Shown one piece after another: positions 42,403 to 52,037 of a stretch of DNA of 64,000 bases. Under the pieces are notes generated by a model that was given only the letters and a program-made list of their open reading frames with translations, made no database searches and was not told the origin of the DNA. The position numbers and the translations under genes are program-made. How positions within the stretch are numbered: the stretch's first letter is position 1; each line of letters opens with the position of its first letter. The DNA is from DASVTR01 sp033855775 (GTDB lineage: Bacteria; Acidobacteriota; Blastocatellia; Pyrinomonadales; Pyrinomonadaceae), in the NCBI GenBank assembly GCA_033855775.1, contig JAWVFT010000122.1, positions 103,060-167,059 of the forward strand, given 5' to 3'.

Positions 42403-42896
42403 AGACGACTAGAAAACTTCGGCCAGCGATGTCTCCGCCCGCCGCGCGCTCCGGCGAAATTCTCTCATGGGATGAAGTCAATCGCACGCACCGCATTCGC
42501 AACGGCGTCTACCAACGCAACGGGCGGCTCGTCTCGCTGCTGACGGATTTCGGGCGCATCAACCCTTGCTATCCAGACCGCTCCGACTCTTCCGGCGACC
42601 GGATTTACTATACCGGCGCGGGCCGTCGCGGCGACCAACCTTTGAGCCCCGCCAATCGCGCCCTGCTCGACGCCATCAAGATGCGCCACGCCGTTCCGCT
42701 CTTCAACAAGCTCGCCGTCGGGCGCTGGCAACACATGGGCCACTGGCGCGTCATCGCGGGCCATCAACTCTTCAATGAACAAGAGCAGCGCATGCTCTGG
42801 CAATTCACGCTCGAAAGAGTGAAGAACAGTGACAAGCGACGAGTGACGAGTAAAGCCAAGCGACGAGCGCCAAAGCTAGCGATGAATGATGAGTAA
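42399..42896 (+). CDS. SRA/YDG-like small protein coupled to PilZ
   Basis: A 165-residue basic protein. Residues 20-135 resemble the compact SRA/YDG-like (PUA-superfamily) domains found next to HNH nucleases: IYYTGAGRRGDQPLSPANRALL has the G-D-Q...N-x-A-L signature, then AVPLFNKL. SRA domains read modified bases, but the key base-pocket residues cannot be assigned here, so this is tentative. Start: TTG at 42399 overlaps the PilZ stop; ATG at 42429 is an alternative. The last 24 residues or so are encoded by GTGACRA heptad repeats. Confidence 0.5.
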   Translation: MKTTRKLRPAMSPPAARSGEILSWDEVNRTHRIRNGVYQRNGRLVSLLTDFGRINPCYPDRSDSSGDRIYYTGAGRRGDQPLSPANRALLDAIKMRHAVPLFNKLAVGRWQHMGHWRVIAGHQLFNEQEQRMLWQFTLERVKNSDKRRVTSKAKRRAPKLAMNDE

Positions 42897-43020
42897 AAGC
42901 AGATCGCCCGTCTCTCGTCATCTCTCGTGCTGCTTGTCTTCTTGCTCATCACCCATCACCCATTACTCATCACTTCTTATTCTTGCTCGTCACTTGTCAC
43001 TCGTCACTCGTCACTGTATT
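42826..43020. repeat. Long inverted heptad repeat, partly coding
   Basis: GTGACAAGCGACGAGTGACGAG at the left (inside the preceding gene), GATGAATGATGAG, then ATCACCCATCACCCATTACTCATCAC and TCGTCACTTGTCACTCGTCAC at the right. It fills the space between the SRA-like gene and the redoxin gene. Confidence 0.85.
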
Positions 43021-43065
43021 CTTATTTTCTTCCGTTACACCCCTGAAAGGAGTTAGTCACAAATC

Positions 43066-43722
43066 ATGAAAAAGCTTTACACACTGGCGCTCGCTATCGC
43101 GCTGTCTTTCATCGTGACCGGCGGCGCGGCCCTTGCGCAGGGAGGCATGGGCGCAGGTTCCGGCAAAGGCGTTGGCAGCGGCAGCGGAGAAGGCGCGGGC
43201 ATGGGCGCGAACGACGCCGAGGCGGGCAAGCCCATCGCAGACTTCTCTTTGCCCGACGTTAACGGCAAGACACATTCGCTCGCTTCTCTCAAAGGCAAAA
43301 ATGGGACGGTCTTGATTTTCATCTCGACGCAATGCCCCGTCTCGAACGCTTATAACGAGCGGATGGAAAAGCTCGCCGAAGATTACGCGGCGCGCGGCGT
43401 CAACGTTATCGGCATCAACGCCAACGCGACCGAATCGGCAGACGACATCAAGGCTCACGCCGCCGCGCACAAACTGACCTTCACGATTCTCAAGGACAAG
43501 GGCAACAAGGTGGCAGACCAGTTGGGCGCGACCAACACGCCCGAAGTCTTTCTGCTGGACGCGAGCAGCAAGCTCGTCTATCGCGGGCGCATTGATAATT
43601 CGCGCAACATCGAAGGCGTCAGCAGCAACGACCTGCGCGACGCCATCGACGCGACGCTCGCGGGCAAGCCCGTCGCCAACTCTTTCGTCCGCGCCTTCGG
43701 CTGCTCCATCAAACGCGGTTAA
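43066..43722 (+). CDS. Exported redoxin (AhpC/TSA-like) domain protein
   Basis: A 218-residue protein with a signal peptide (MKKLYTLALAIALSFIVTGGAALAQ), a Gly/Ser linker (about 26-48) and a thioredoxin-fold redoxin domain. The reactive Cys90 is in STQCPVSNAYNERM, with no resolving Cys in CxxC spacing. A second Cys lies near the C-terminus (FGCSIKRG). Such C-P...Y-x-x-R domains are common in acidobacteria and planctomycetes and are probably extracytoplasmic thiol oxidoreductases. GAAAGGAG precedes the ATG. A TlpA-like gene follows 9 bases later. Confidence 0.85.
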   Translation: MKKLYTLALAIALSFIVTGGAALAQGGMGAGSGKGVGSGSGEGAGMGANDAEAGKPIADFSLPDVNGKTHSLASLKGKNGTVLIFISTQCPVSNAYNERMEKLAEDYAARGVNVIGINANATESADDIKAHAAAHKLTFTILKDKGNKVADQLGATNTPEVFLLDASSKLVYRGRIDNSRNIEGVSSNDLRDAIDATLAGKPVANSFVRAFGCSIKRG

Positions 43723-43731
43723 GAGGCACGG

Positions 43732-44353
<622 letters not shown>

Positions 44354-44355
<2 letters not shown>

Positions 44356-44490
44356 CAAGTTAAGCGCAGCCAGTGACGAGCAGGAAAATTTCTTTACTCG
44401 TCGCTGGCTGCTCGCTGCTTATCGTTCGTTCTTATTTTTACTTTCTGCCTTCGGCTCGTCACTTGTCACTTGTCACTCGTCACTGCTCTT
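44354..44490. repeat. Inverted GTGACRA heptad repeat before purL
   Basis: It begins at the TlpA stop (AGTGACAAG) and ends TCGTCACTTGTCACTTGTCACTCGTCACT some 7 bases before the purL ATG, leaving no ribosome site. Confidence 0.8.
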
Positions 44491-46923
44491 ATGATTACTC
44501 CTGAAACAATCGCGGCGCACAATCTCACCGCGGGCGAGTTTGCGCGGATAACGGAACTGCTCGGACGCGAGCCGACGTTCGCAGAGCTTGGCATCTTCTC
44601 CGTGATGTGGTCGGAGCATTGCTCTTATAAATCGTCGCGCGTTCATTTGAAGCGTCTGCCGACGACGGGCGCGCGCGTGATTGTGCCGCCCGGGGAGAAC
44701 GCCGGAGTCGTTGACATAGGCGACGGCTGGTGCGCCGCCTTCAAGGTCGAATCACACAATCATCCATCGTTTATCGAACCGTTTCAGGGCGCGGCGACGG
44801 GCGTCGGCGGCATCCTGCGCGACATCTTCACGATGGGCGCGCGACCCATCGCCGCGATGAACTCCTTGCGCTTCGGCTCGCTCAATAATCAGCAACACGG
44901 GCGACGCAATCGCGCGCTGCTGGCGGGCGTCGTCGCAGGCATCGCGCACTACGGCAACGCGTTCGGCGTCCCGACCATCGGCGGCGAAGTCTCCTTCGAT
45001 GATGCTTACGCTTTCAATCCGCTCGTCAACGCCTTCGCCCTCGGGCTTGTGCGCGCAGACCAAATCTTTTTCGGCAAGGCGACGGGCGTCGGCAATCCTA
45101 TCCTTTACGTCGGAGCGAAGACGGGGCGCGACGGCATCCACGGCGCGACGATGGCTTCGGCTGAGTTTGACGATGAGGCTTTGGAGAAACGACCGACCGT
45201 GCAGGTCGGCGATCCCTTCCTCGAAAAGTTGTTGTTGGAAGCGTGCCTCGAAGCGATGCGCAGCGGCGCGGTCGCGGGCATTCAGGACATGGGCGCTGCC
45301 GGCCTCACTTCGTCTTCCTGCGAGATGGCGGCGCGCGCCGGAACGGGCATAGAGCTTGACCTCTCGCTCGTGCCGCAGCGCGAAACGGAGATGACGGCTT
45401 ACGAGATGCTGCTCTCCGAATCGCAGGAGCGTATGTTGATTGTCGCGCATCGCGGGCGCGAGCGTGAAGTGGTTGACATCTTTCGCAAGTGGGACTTGGA
45501 TGCCGTCGTCATCGGTCGCGTCCGCGAAGGCAACCACATGCGCGTCATCCACGAAGGCGAAATGGTCGCGGACATTCCCGTCTCCGCCCTGACCGACGAA
45601 GCTCCGCTCTACGAACGCCCTTTGCGCGCGCCGGATAAGGGAGCGGAAAACTCCGGGCCGCTCAGCGTGCGCGCGGCCAACACAGACCCGACGCTCAAGG
45701 CTGAACCGAAGGCCAGCGTCGGCGGCGGCATGGACTTGATTCAACCTGCGCCGCCCGCCGCGCATCTCTTCACAGAGCCGAACGCGCACGCTTCCAGCGA
45801 GTCAAACGCGCACGCCTTCAACGAAGCGACGGAGCAGCCGAATGTCGAACTCTTAAACGAAGCGTTGCTGCGCTTGCTCGCGTCGCCGAACCTCGCGTCG
45901 AAGGAATGGGTTTACAGGCAGTATGACCATATGGTGCGGACGAACACGGCTGTGTTGCCGGGCGCGGATGCGGCGGTCGTGCGGATTAAGGAGACGCGGC
46001 GCGCGCTGGCGATGACGCTCGACGGCAACGGTCGCTACTGCGCGGCGAACCCGCGCGAGGGCGCGAAGCTCATCGTCGCCGAAGCCGCGCGCAACGTCGT
46101 CTGCGTCGGCGCGCGGCCCCTCGCCATCACCAACTGTCTTAACTTCGCTTCGCCCGAACGCCCTGAAGTGATGTGGTCTTTCTCCGAAGTCATAGACGGC
46201 ATGGCCGAAGCCTGCCGCGCGTTTGACACGCCGGTCGTCTCCGGCAACGTCTCCTTTTATAACGAGACGGAAGGACGCGGCATTCTGCCGACGCCCGTCA
46301 TCGGAATGGTCGGGCTGATTAACGACGTGCGCCGTGTCGTGCAACCCGGCTTCAAAGCGGCGGGCGACATGATAGCCTTGCTCGGCGAAACCAATGACGA
46401 CCTCTCCATCAGCGAATACGCCGTCGTCATCGAAGGGCGCACGACGCGACAGTTGATACATGATGGACGCGTGCCTGCGCTCGACCTCGAACGCGAGCGC
46501 GCGGTTCAAGACGCTTGCCTGCGCGCGGCGGAAGCGGGCTTGCTTCGCTCGGCGCACGACTGCGCGGACGGCGGCCTCGCTATCGCGCTCGCGGAATGCT
46601 GCTTCTCTTCGCTCAATCGTCGCGCGCTCGGCGCAGACGTTGAACTGGCAGGCGCGCTGCCCGCGCCCGCGCGTCTCTTCAGCGAATCGCCCTCGCGCAT
46701 TATCATCAGCTTCGAAGAGTCTGCCCGCGCCGGGATAGAAGCGATTGCAGAGCAAGCCAACTGCCCTTTCAACTTGATGGGCCGCGTCGCCGCAGACCAA
46801 CTTCGCATCAAGGCCGACGGCGCGCAACTCATCTCTCTCGGCCTCGAAGAGATTGAAACAGCATGGCGTTCATCGCTCGACGCGCAACTGCAAGCCGAAG
46901 CGTTGGCCGCCGCGGCAGAGTAA
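44491..46923 (+). CDS. purL: Phosphoribosylformylglycinamidine synthase, PurL subunit
   Basis: The ATP-dependent synthetase of the PurL/PurQ/PurS complex. The 810-residue small-type PurL has two AIR-synthase halves: WSEHCSYKSSR, KVESHNHPSF, GVGGILRDIFTMGARP and GVPTIGGEV in the first; AMTLDGNGRYCAANPREGAKL and VVSGNVSFYNETEG in the second. A linker of about 70 residues at 390-460, with repeated NAHA motifs, is longer than usual. ATG at 44491 follows a heptad repeat with no ribosome site. Confidence 0.96.
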   Translation: MITPETIAAHNLTAGEFARITELLGREPTFAELGIFSVMWSEHCSYKSSRVHLKRLPTTGARVIVPPGENAGVVDIGDGWCAAFKVESHNHPSFIEPFQGAATGVGGILRDIFTMGARPIAAMNSLRFGSLNNQQHGRRNRALLAGVVAGIAHYGNAFGVPTIGGEVSFDDAYAFNPLVNAFALGLVRADQIFFGKATGVGNPILYVGAKTGRDGIHGATMASAEFDDEALEKRPTVQVGDPFLEKLLLEACLEAMRSGAVAGIQDMGAAGLTSSSCEMAARAGTGIELDLSLVPQRETEMTAYEMLLSESQERMLIVAHRGREREVVDIFRKWDLDAVVIGRVREGNHMRVIHEGEMVADIPVSALTDEAPLYERPLRAPDKGAENSGPLSVRAANTDPTLKAEPKASVGGGMDLIQPAPPAAHLFTEPNAHASSESNAHAFNEATEQPNVELLNEALLRLLASPNLASKEWVYRQYDHMVRTNTAVLPGADAAVVRIKETRRALAMTLDGNGRYCAANPREGAKLIVAEAARNVVCVGARPLAITNCLNFASPERPEVMWSFSEVIDGMAEACRAFDTPVVSGNVSFYNETEGRGILPTPVIGMVGLINDVRRVVQPGFKAAGDMIALLGETNDDLSISEYAVVIEGRTTRQLIHDGRVPALDLERERAVQDACLRAAEAGLLRSAHDCADGGLAIALAECCFSSLNRRALGADVELAGALPAPARLFSESPSRIIISFEESARAGIEAIAEQANCPFNLMGRVAADQLRIKADGAQLISLGLEEIETAWRSSLDAQLQAEALAAAAE

Positions 46924-46961
46924 ATTCTCTCTCTTCATTACGGCGGAAAGGAATCATTTCG

Positions 46962-47474
46962 ATGAAGGGCGCGCTACTGATTCTGGCCTGCGTTCTCTGC
47001 CTGGCGGCGCAAGGCTTGGCGCAGTCAACGGCGGCGGGCGGCGCGCGTAAAACCGGCGACGCGCGCGTCAAAGCCCTGCTCGACCAAATCGGTTACAAGT
47101 ACGAGTTGACCGTTGACGGCGACTTCAAGTTGATTCCGATTGCGATCGACAGTGGCCGCAGCCAACTCGCTTACGTCGTCTCCAAGACGCACCAGTACGG
47201 CACGCTGGAGATTCGTGAAGTGATGTCTCCTGCCTACTCTTCGACCGGGCCGCTCTCGGCGACCATCGCCAATCGCCTGCTGCGCGAAAACGGCGAAGTC
47301 AAGCTCGGCGCGTGGCGCATCGAGCCGCACGCCAACGGCCAGAAATCGCTCGCCCTCTTCGCCGTTCAAGTCGCCGCCACGAGCGACGCCGAAACGCTCC
47401 GCCTCGCCATCAAAAGCGTCATCCTCGTCGCCGACCGCATGGAAAAAGAGTTGACCGGCACGGACGACTACTAA
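46962..47474 (+). CDS. Exported YbjN/type III chaperone-like protein
   Basis: A 170-residue protein with a signal peptide (MKGALLILACVLCLAAQGLAQ) and an alpha/beta domain, RVKALLDQIGYKYELTVDGDFKLI...NGEVKLGAWRI...ETLRLAIKSVILVADRMEKEL, which fits the YbjN/type III chaperone-like fold. Exported forms occur in acidobacteria and are of unknown role. GGAAAGGAA precedes the ATG; a longer frame starting earlier overlaps purL and is not supported. Confidence 0.7.
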   Translation: MKGALLILACVLCLAAQGLAQSTAAGGARKTGDARVKALLDQIGYKYELTVDGDFKLIPIAIDSGRSQLAYVVSKTHQYGTLEIREVMSPAYSSTGPLSATIANRLLRENGEVKLGAWRIEPHANGQKSLALFAVQVAATSDAETLRLAIKSVILVADRMEKELTGTDDY

Positions 47475-47514
47475 AAGCGATGCGCGTCTCCGCCTTCTTC
47501 ATCGCTCATTCTTC

Positions 47515-49032
47515 ATGATAGAGCGTGAGCTAAAAATTTCGATTGACGAGTTGCTCGGCGCGTTGCTCAGCCTGGAGGCGGCGCGGGGCGCACAGATTCT
47601 AGACAGCGGCGGGGCGCGCGGAGAAGAGGCGCGCTTTCTGATTGCGGGCTGCGACCCGTTTGAGATAATCGAGACGCGCGGGCAGTCGGCGCGTGTCTTT
47701 CGCTCCGGCGTGATGACGGAAGAGCGGCTTGAATCCGGCGGCGCGTTGCGACTGCTCGACGAGCGATTGGCCAGCTACCGCGTGCCGCTCGACGAGGCTT
47801 CGGGCTGGCCCGCGCGCGGCGCGTGTATCGCAACTTTCTCTTACGAGCTTGTCCATAACTTCGAGCGACTGCGCTCGCGTCGTCACGCGCAGACCGCGAC
47901 GAACGAAGAGCCTGACGCCGCGCTCGCCTTCTACGACACGCTCGTCATACACGACTACGCTCGCTCCAAAACGGCTGTCGTCAGTGTCAAAGGCCGTGAG
48001 CGTCTCAATCAAATCTGGGAGACAATCAACGACGCCGCGCTCGTGTTGAAAGCGACTGAAGAGCAGCCGCATGATGAGCAGCCATCACAGTCGCCGTTGC
48101 AGGAGTCGCAGTCGCGCCTCGCGGCGGCTAACGTTTTCAACTCGCCTGCGGGTGAGGCTTTCAGCAGCGCGGCGACCTCAAACTTCACGCGGCAGCAATA
48201 CCTCGCCGCCGTCGAGCGCATTCAAGAGCACATCGCCGCGGGCGACATCTATCAAGCCAACCTGACGCAGCAACTCCGTGTCGCGCTCGATTCAAAGTTG
48301 ACGCCGGAGAGAATTTTCCTCAACCTGCGCCGCGACCATCCGGCATCGTTCGGCGCGTTCCTGCGCCGCCGCGCGGACACGGTTATCAGCGCTTCGCCCG
48401 AACGCTTTCTGCATGTCGCGCCGCAAGCGGACGGCGAGCGCTTGATTGAAGCCTGGCCGATTAAGGGGACGCGCCCGCGCGGTCGAAACACGATTGAAGA
48501 CGCGCGCCTGCGCGCTGAACTCATGGAGAGCGAAAAGGAGCGCGCGGAGAATGTGATGATTGTCGATTTGTTGAGAAACGACCTGGGGCGCGTCTGTCGT
48601 TACGGCTCGGTGGCCGTGCGCGAGTTGTTCACGGTGCAGGAACACCCGACGCTGTTTCATCTCGTCTCGAAGGTGCGGGGAGCGCTCTGCGCGGGCGTGA
48701 CGGCGGGCGACATCCTGCGCGCGGCCTTTCCGTGCGGCTCGATTACGGGCGCGCCGAAGCTGCGCGCGATGGAGATTATTGACGCGCTTGAGCCGCAGCC
48801 GCGCGGCCTTTCGATGGGAGCCATCGGTTATTTCTCTTTCGACGGAGCGATGGACTTGAACGTGGCGATTCGCACGATGACGATTCATCAAGGCATCGCG
48901 CGCTTTAACGTCGGCGGCGGCATCGTCGCCGATAGTGTTCCGGCGCGCGAGTATGAAGAGTCGCTGACGAAAGCCCGCGCGCTACTCCGCGCCTTGAGCG
49001 TCAATGCCCCGGCTCAGGACGAAGAGCATTGA
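47515..49032 (+). CDS. pabB: Aminodeoxychorismate synthase component I
   Basis: It makes 4-amino-4-deoxychorismate for folate. The 505-residue chorismate-binding enzyme has PIKGTRPRGRN, ENVMIVDLLRNDLGRVC, the GSITGAPKLRAMEIID metal/chorismate region, and the closing GGGIVADSVPAREYEES. PIKGT is typical of PabB rather than TrpE, and the next gene is a PabC-type lyase. No glutaminase domain is fused. It overlaps the following region by only a few bases. Confidence 0.9.
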   Translation: MIERELKISIDELLGALLSLEAARGAQILDSGGARGEEARFLIAGCDPFEIIETRGQSARVFRSGVMTEERLESGGALRLLDERLASYRVPLDEASGWPARGACIATFSYELVHNFERLRSRRHAQTATNEEPDAALAFYDTLVIHDYARSKTAVVSVKGRERLNQIWETINDAALVLKATEEQPHDEQPSQSPLQESQSRLAAANVFNSPAGEAFSSAATSNFTRQQYLAAVERIQEHIAAGDIYQANLTQQLRVALDSKLTPERIFLNLRRDHPASFGAFLRRRADTVISASPERFLHVAPQADGERLIEAWPIKGTRPRGRNTIEDARLRAELMESEKERAENVMIVDLLRNDLGRVCRYGSVAVRELFTVQEHPTLFHLVSKVRGALCAGVTAGDILRAAFPCGSITGAPKLRAMEIIDALEPQPRGLSMGAIGYFSFDGAMDLNVAIRTMTIHQGIARFNVGGGIVADSVPAREYEESLTKARALLRALSVNAPAQDEEH

Positions 49033-49173
49033 CCAAAACGATTGCCCGCACAGCTTTCGTCACAGCTTTCGTCCGCACGGCTTTTGTCTGTTCGAGAGCC
49101 GCGGTTTTCATGTATTCTTCGTCTGCCCTCGCTAGAGCCAACAGCGTTGCTTTCAGAGCGGAGACTTCCTGCG

Positions 49174-50031
49174 ATGCACTCGCGTATCAACTACAACCAC
49201 CGGCTGCTTGAGGCGACGAAAGCGCGCGCGGAAATCGTGACGGCTGCCGCGCTCTACGGTCGCGGCGTCTTCACGACGCTCGCCGTTTACGACGGCCATC
49301 CTTTTCAGTGGCGCGCGCATTGGCAGCGGCTAATGGAACACGCGATGCGCGCGGGCGTTGAGGTGGCCGCCTTTGACGAAGAGACGGCGAGAGCTTCGCT
49401 CTTGAAATTAATCGTCGCCAACGATGTGAAGCAGGGGCGAGCGCGCCTGACGTTGCTGGCCGGGGCCGTGCCGGGCGTCTGGGAAACGAAGGGCGCGCAA
49501 GAAGGGGCGCAGACCTCGCTCTTGATGATGACGGGCGAGGCGCGCGTCGTCGGCCATGAGGGCTTGGCCTTGACGGTTTCGCCATATCGTCTCAATACGC
49601 TCTCGCCGCTCGCGGGCCTCAAGAGCGTCAACTATCTTGAGCACATCATGGCCTTGGAGGAAGCGCGGGCGCGCGACTTTGACGAAGCGGTCGCGCTTAA
49701 CGAGCGCGGCGAAGTAGCTTCGACGACGATGGCCAATCTCTTCTGGACGATGGGCGGGACAGTTCACACGCCCGCGCTCTCGACCGGCGCGCTCGCGGGC
49801 ACGACGCGCTCTCGCGTCATAGAGTTGGCGCACGAACTCTCAATCCCGACCGTCGAGGGCGTCTATGATCTTTCTGACTTGGGCGACGCGGACGAAATCT
49901 TTCTCACCTCCGCGGGGCTTGGTGTGGCCTTAGTCACGACCTTCGATTTTCATCGCTACACTGTCGCGGTCGGCTCTGTCGCGCTGCGTCTTCATGAAGC
50001 CTTTCGCCAGTTGACGCTGCGCGCCGTTTGA
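49174..50031 (+). CDS. pabC: Aminodeoxychorismate lyase (class IV aminotransferase fold)
   Basis: A PLP enzyme that releases pyruvate from aminodeoxychorismate to give p-aminobenzoate. The 285-residue protein has GRGVFTTLAVYDG near the start, catalytic Lys in LKSVNYLEHIMAL, NERGEVASTTMANLFW, and DEIFLTSAGLGV. Class IV enzymes also include branched-chain and D-amino-acid aminotransferases, but the pabB neighbour favours PabC. ATG at 49174 is preferred; the frame opens earlier (49042) over three near-repeats of CACAGCTTTCGT-like 13-mers. Confidence 0.85.
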   Translation: MHSRINYNHRLLEATKARAEIVTAAALYGRGVFTTLAVYDGHPFQWRAHWQRLMEHAMRAGVEVAAFDEETARASLLKLIVANDVKQGRARLTLLAGAVPGVWETKGAQEGAQTSLLMMTGEARVVGHEGLALTVSPYRLNTLSPLAGLKSVNYLEHIMALEEARARDFDEAVALNERGEVASTTMANLFWTMGGTVHTPALSTGALAGTTRSRVIELAHELSIPTVEGVYDLSDLGDADEIFLTSAGLGVALVTTFDFHRYTVAVGSVALRLHEAFRQLTLRAV

Positions 50032-50088
50032 AGCCCGAACGCATGCGCGCCTCCGCGCGCGGCGCGTTCAAGCTGCGGGGCGACGTTA

Positions 50089-50097
50089 TGTTATAAT
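50089..50097 (+). promoter_or_regulatory. Extended -10 promoter of the aldolase gene
   Basis: TGTTATAAT is a full TGnTATAAT extended -10 motif, so a -35 is not needed. Transcription would start near 50104, leaving a leader of about 65 bases with AGGAGGAGG before the ATG at 50170. Confidence 0.65.
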
Positions 50098-50169
50098 CCC
50101 GGTCTTCGCTTGAACAAAAAACAGCAGACGCTAGAGCTAGCGAATCAGGAGGAGGATTTCGCAAACATC

Positions 50170-51267
50170 ATGGCTACCGAACTCAAACGCGCCGACACGT
50201 CCTTGAGCGGCATCGAAGAGATGCTCGGCGATACGGCGCGCACGCTGCTCGACCATAAATCGGAGACGATTCCGCAGGAGCAATTGCAGCTTCCCGGCCC
50301 GGACTTTGTTGACCGCGTGTGGACGCACAGCGACCGCAACCCGCAAACCTTGCGCTCGCTGCAAACGCTCTTCGACAACGGGAGGCTTCGTGGAACGGGC
50401 TATCTTTCAATCCTCCCGGTCGATCAGGGCATCGAGCACAGCGCCGGAGCTTCGTTTGCTCCGAACCCGCAATACTTCGATCCGGACAACATCGTCAGGC
50501 TGGCGATTGAAGGCGGCTGCAACGCCGTCGCCTCCACGTTCGGCGTGCTCGGCATGGTCGCGCGCCGCTACGCGCACAAGATTCCGTTCATCGTCAAGAT
50601 TAACCACAACGAGTTGCTGACCTACCCGAACAAGTTCGACCAGGTTCTGTTCGGCACGATTGACGAGGCGCGCGACATGGGCGCGGTCGCCGTCGGCGCG
50701 ACCGTCTACTTCGGCTCCGACGAGTCAACGAGGCAGATAACGGAAATCAGCGAGGCTTTCGCCTACGCGCACGAGCTTGGGATGGCGACGATTCTCTGGT
50801 GCTACCTGCGCAACCCGAAGTTCAAAACCAAAGAGGGCGACATGCACGCCGCCGCCGATTTGACAGGGCAGGCTAACCATCTAGGCGTCACGATTCAGGC
50901 CGACATCATCAAGCAGAAATTGCCCGAACGCAACGGCGGCTACAACCTGCTCAACACTGAGAGCGCGTACGGCAAGACGAGCAAGTTGATTTATGAAAAA
51001 CTGACGACGGACAATCCGATTGACCTCGTTCGTTATCAAGTCGCCAACTGCTACATGGGACGCTGCGGCTTGATTAACTCCGGCGGCGAATCGAAGGGCG
51101 CGACCGATTTGCAGGAGGCCGTGCGCACCGCCGTCATCAACAAACGCGGCGGCGGGATGGGCTTGATTTCCGGGCGCAAGGCTTTTCAGCGTCCGATGAC
51201 GGAAGGCGTCGCGCTCTTGAACGCCATTCAGGATGTCTATCTCTCGCCGGAGATTACCGTCGCCTAA
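50170..51267 (+). CDS. Class I fructose-bisphosphate aldolase, DhnA/FbaB type
   Basis: A 365-residue Schiff-base aldolase of the DhnA/FbaB type for glycolysis and gluconeogenesis. Features are LPVDQGIEHSAGASFAPNP at the first strand, STFGVLGMVAR, IVKINHNELL and VGATVYFGSDES; the later CYMGRCGLINSGGESKGATDL and LISGRKAFQRP bind the phosphate. ATG at 50170 follows AGGAGGAGG at somewhat long spacing; an upstream TTG at 50110 would add 20 residues. An extended -10 lies before it and a hairpin after it. Confidence 0.9.
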   Translation: MATELKRADTSLSGIEEMLGDTARTLLDHKSETIPQEQLQLPGPDFVDRVWTHSDRNPQTLRSLQTLFDNGRLRGTGYLSILPVDQGIEHSAGASFAPNPQYFDPDNIVRLAIEGGCNAVASTFGVLGMVARRYAHKIPFIVKINHNELLTYPNKFDQVLFGTIDEARDMGAVAVGATVYFGSDESTRQITEISEAFAYAHELGMATILWCYLRNPKFKTKEGDMHAAADLTGQANHLGVTIQADIIKQKLPERNGGYNLLNTESAYGKTSKLIYEKLTTDNPIDLVRYQVANCYMGRCGLINSGGESKGATDLQEAVRTAVINKRGGGMGLISGRKAFQRPMTEGVALLNAIQDVYLSPEITVA

Positions 51268-51292
51268 AGATTCCAGAGCCCGCAAGGTCTGA

Positions 51293-51335
51293 AGCCGCGC
51301 GTCAAAAAACATCTTCTCTCTTTTGACGCGCGGCT
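51293..51335. terminator. Perfect 15-bp hairpin after the aldolase gene
   Basis: Arms 51293-51307 and 51321-51335 pair perfectly, with AAAA/TTTT at the loop side. It separates the aldolase gene from the sigma-factor gene. Confidence 0.65.
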
Positions 51336-51366
51336 CCAAGCTTCGACAAACTTTTGCGGACTTTCC

Positions 51367-51951
51367 TTGCTGAGAGCGTTGAAGCCTGAACAAGCGCCCA
51401 TTTCGGATGCAGAGTTGCTTCGCCGCATAGCCGGCGGGGACGAAGAGGCTTTGGCCGCGCTCTACGATAATTACAAATCCATCCTTTTCAGTCTCATCCT
51501 CCGTATATTACACAGCCAGTCCGAGGCTGAAGACATTTTGCAGGATGTTTTCATACAGGTCTGGCAAAAGGCGGCCAACTTTGACGAAGAGCGCGGACGC
51601 CCTTTCACATGGCTCGTCACCTTGGCCCGCAGCCGCGCGATAGACCGTCTGCGACAACTCGGCTCGCGCGAGCGGACGGCGACGGAAGCCAGCCGAGCCG
51701 CGCCCGAAGAATGGACGGACGCCGTTGAAGACGCGATTAAATCCGAGGAGGGCGCGGTTGTCCGCAAAGCCCTCGCAGAGCTTCCCGAAGAGCAAAGACG
51801 CGCGCTGTTGATGGCCTACTATGAAGGCTTGACGCAGACCGAAATCGCAGACAAGTTGAATGCTCCGCTCGGCACAGTCAAGACGCGCATGCGCTCCGGC
51901 ATGATTAAACTGCGCGAACTGTTGGGAGATCAACTGAAGAACTTTTTCTAG
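51367..51951 (+). CDS. ECF sigma factor of the SigK type
   Basis: A 194-residue sigma-70 family ECF factor. Region 2 is ALYDNYKSILFSLILRILHSQSEAEDILQDVFIQVWQ with RGRPFTWLVTLARSRAIDRLR for -10 melting; region 4 is ALAELPEEQRRALLMAYYEGLTQTEIADKLNAPLGTVKTRMRSGM for -35 recognition. The following gene is its RskA-type anti-sigma. The start is TTG at 51367, or a second TTG four codons later; no strong ribosome site decides. With the fasciclin gene downstream this recalls mycobacterial sigK-rskA-mpt70. Confidence 0.93.
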   Translation: MLRALKPEQAPISDAELLRRIAGGDEEALAALYDNYKSILFSLILRILHSQSEAEDILQDVFIQVWQKAANFDEERGRPFTWLVTLARSRAIDRLRQLGSRERTATEASRAAPEEWTDAVEDAIKSEEGAVVRKALAELPEEQRRALLMAYYEGLTQTEIADKLNAPLGTVKTRMRSGMIKLRELLGDQLKNFF

Positions 51952-52037
51952 CTCCGGCGCATCGCAGCAAAGAACCGCAGCAGAGCGCGTCCGTCAGGTA
52001 GCCGCGCAGGCGGACAGCAACGGGCAGGCAAATTTTG

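Noticed and set aside
47475..47514. Additional small gene between the YbjN-like gene and pabB
   Set aside because: Only 40 bases are available and no ribosome site or start is convincing.
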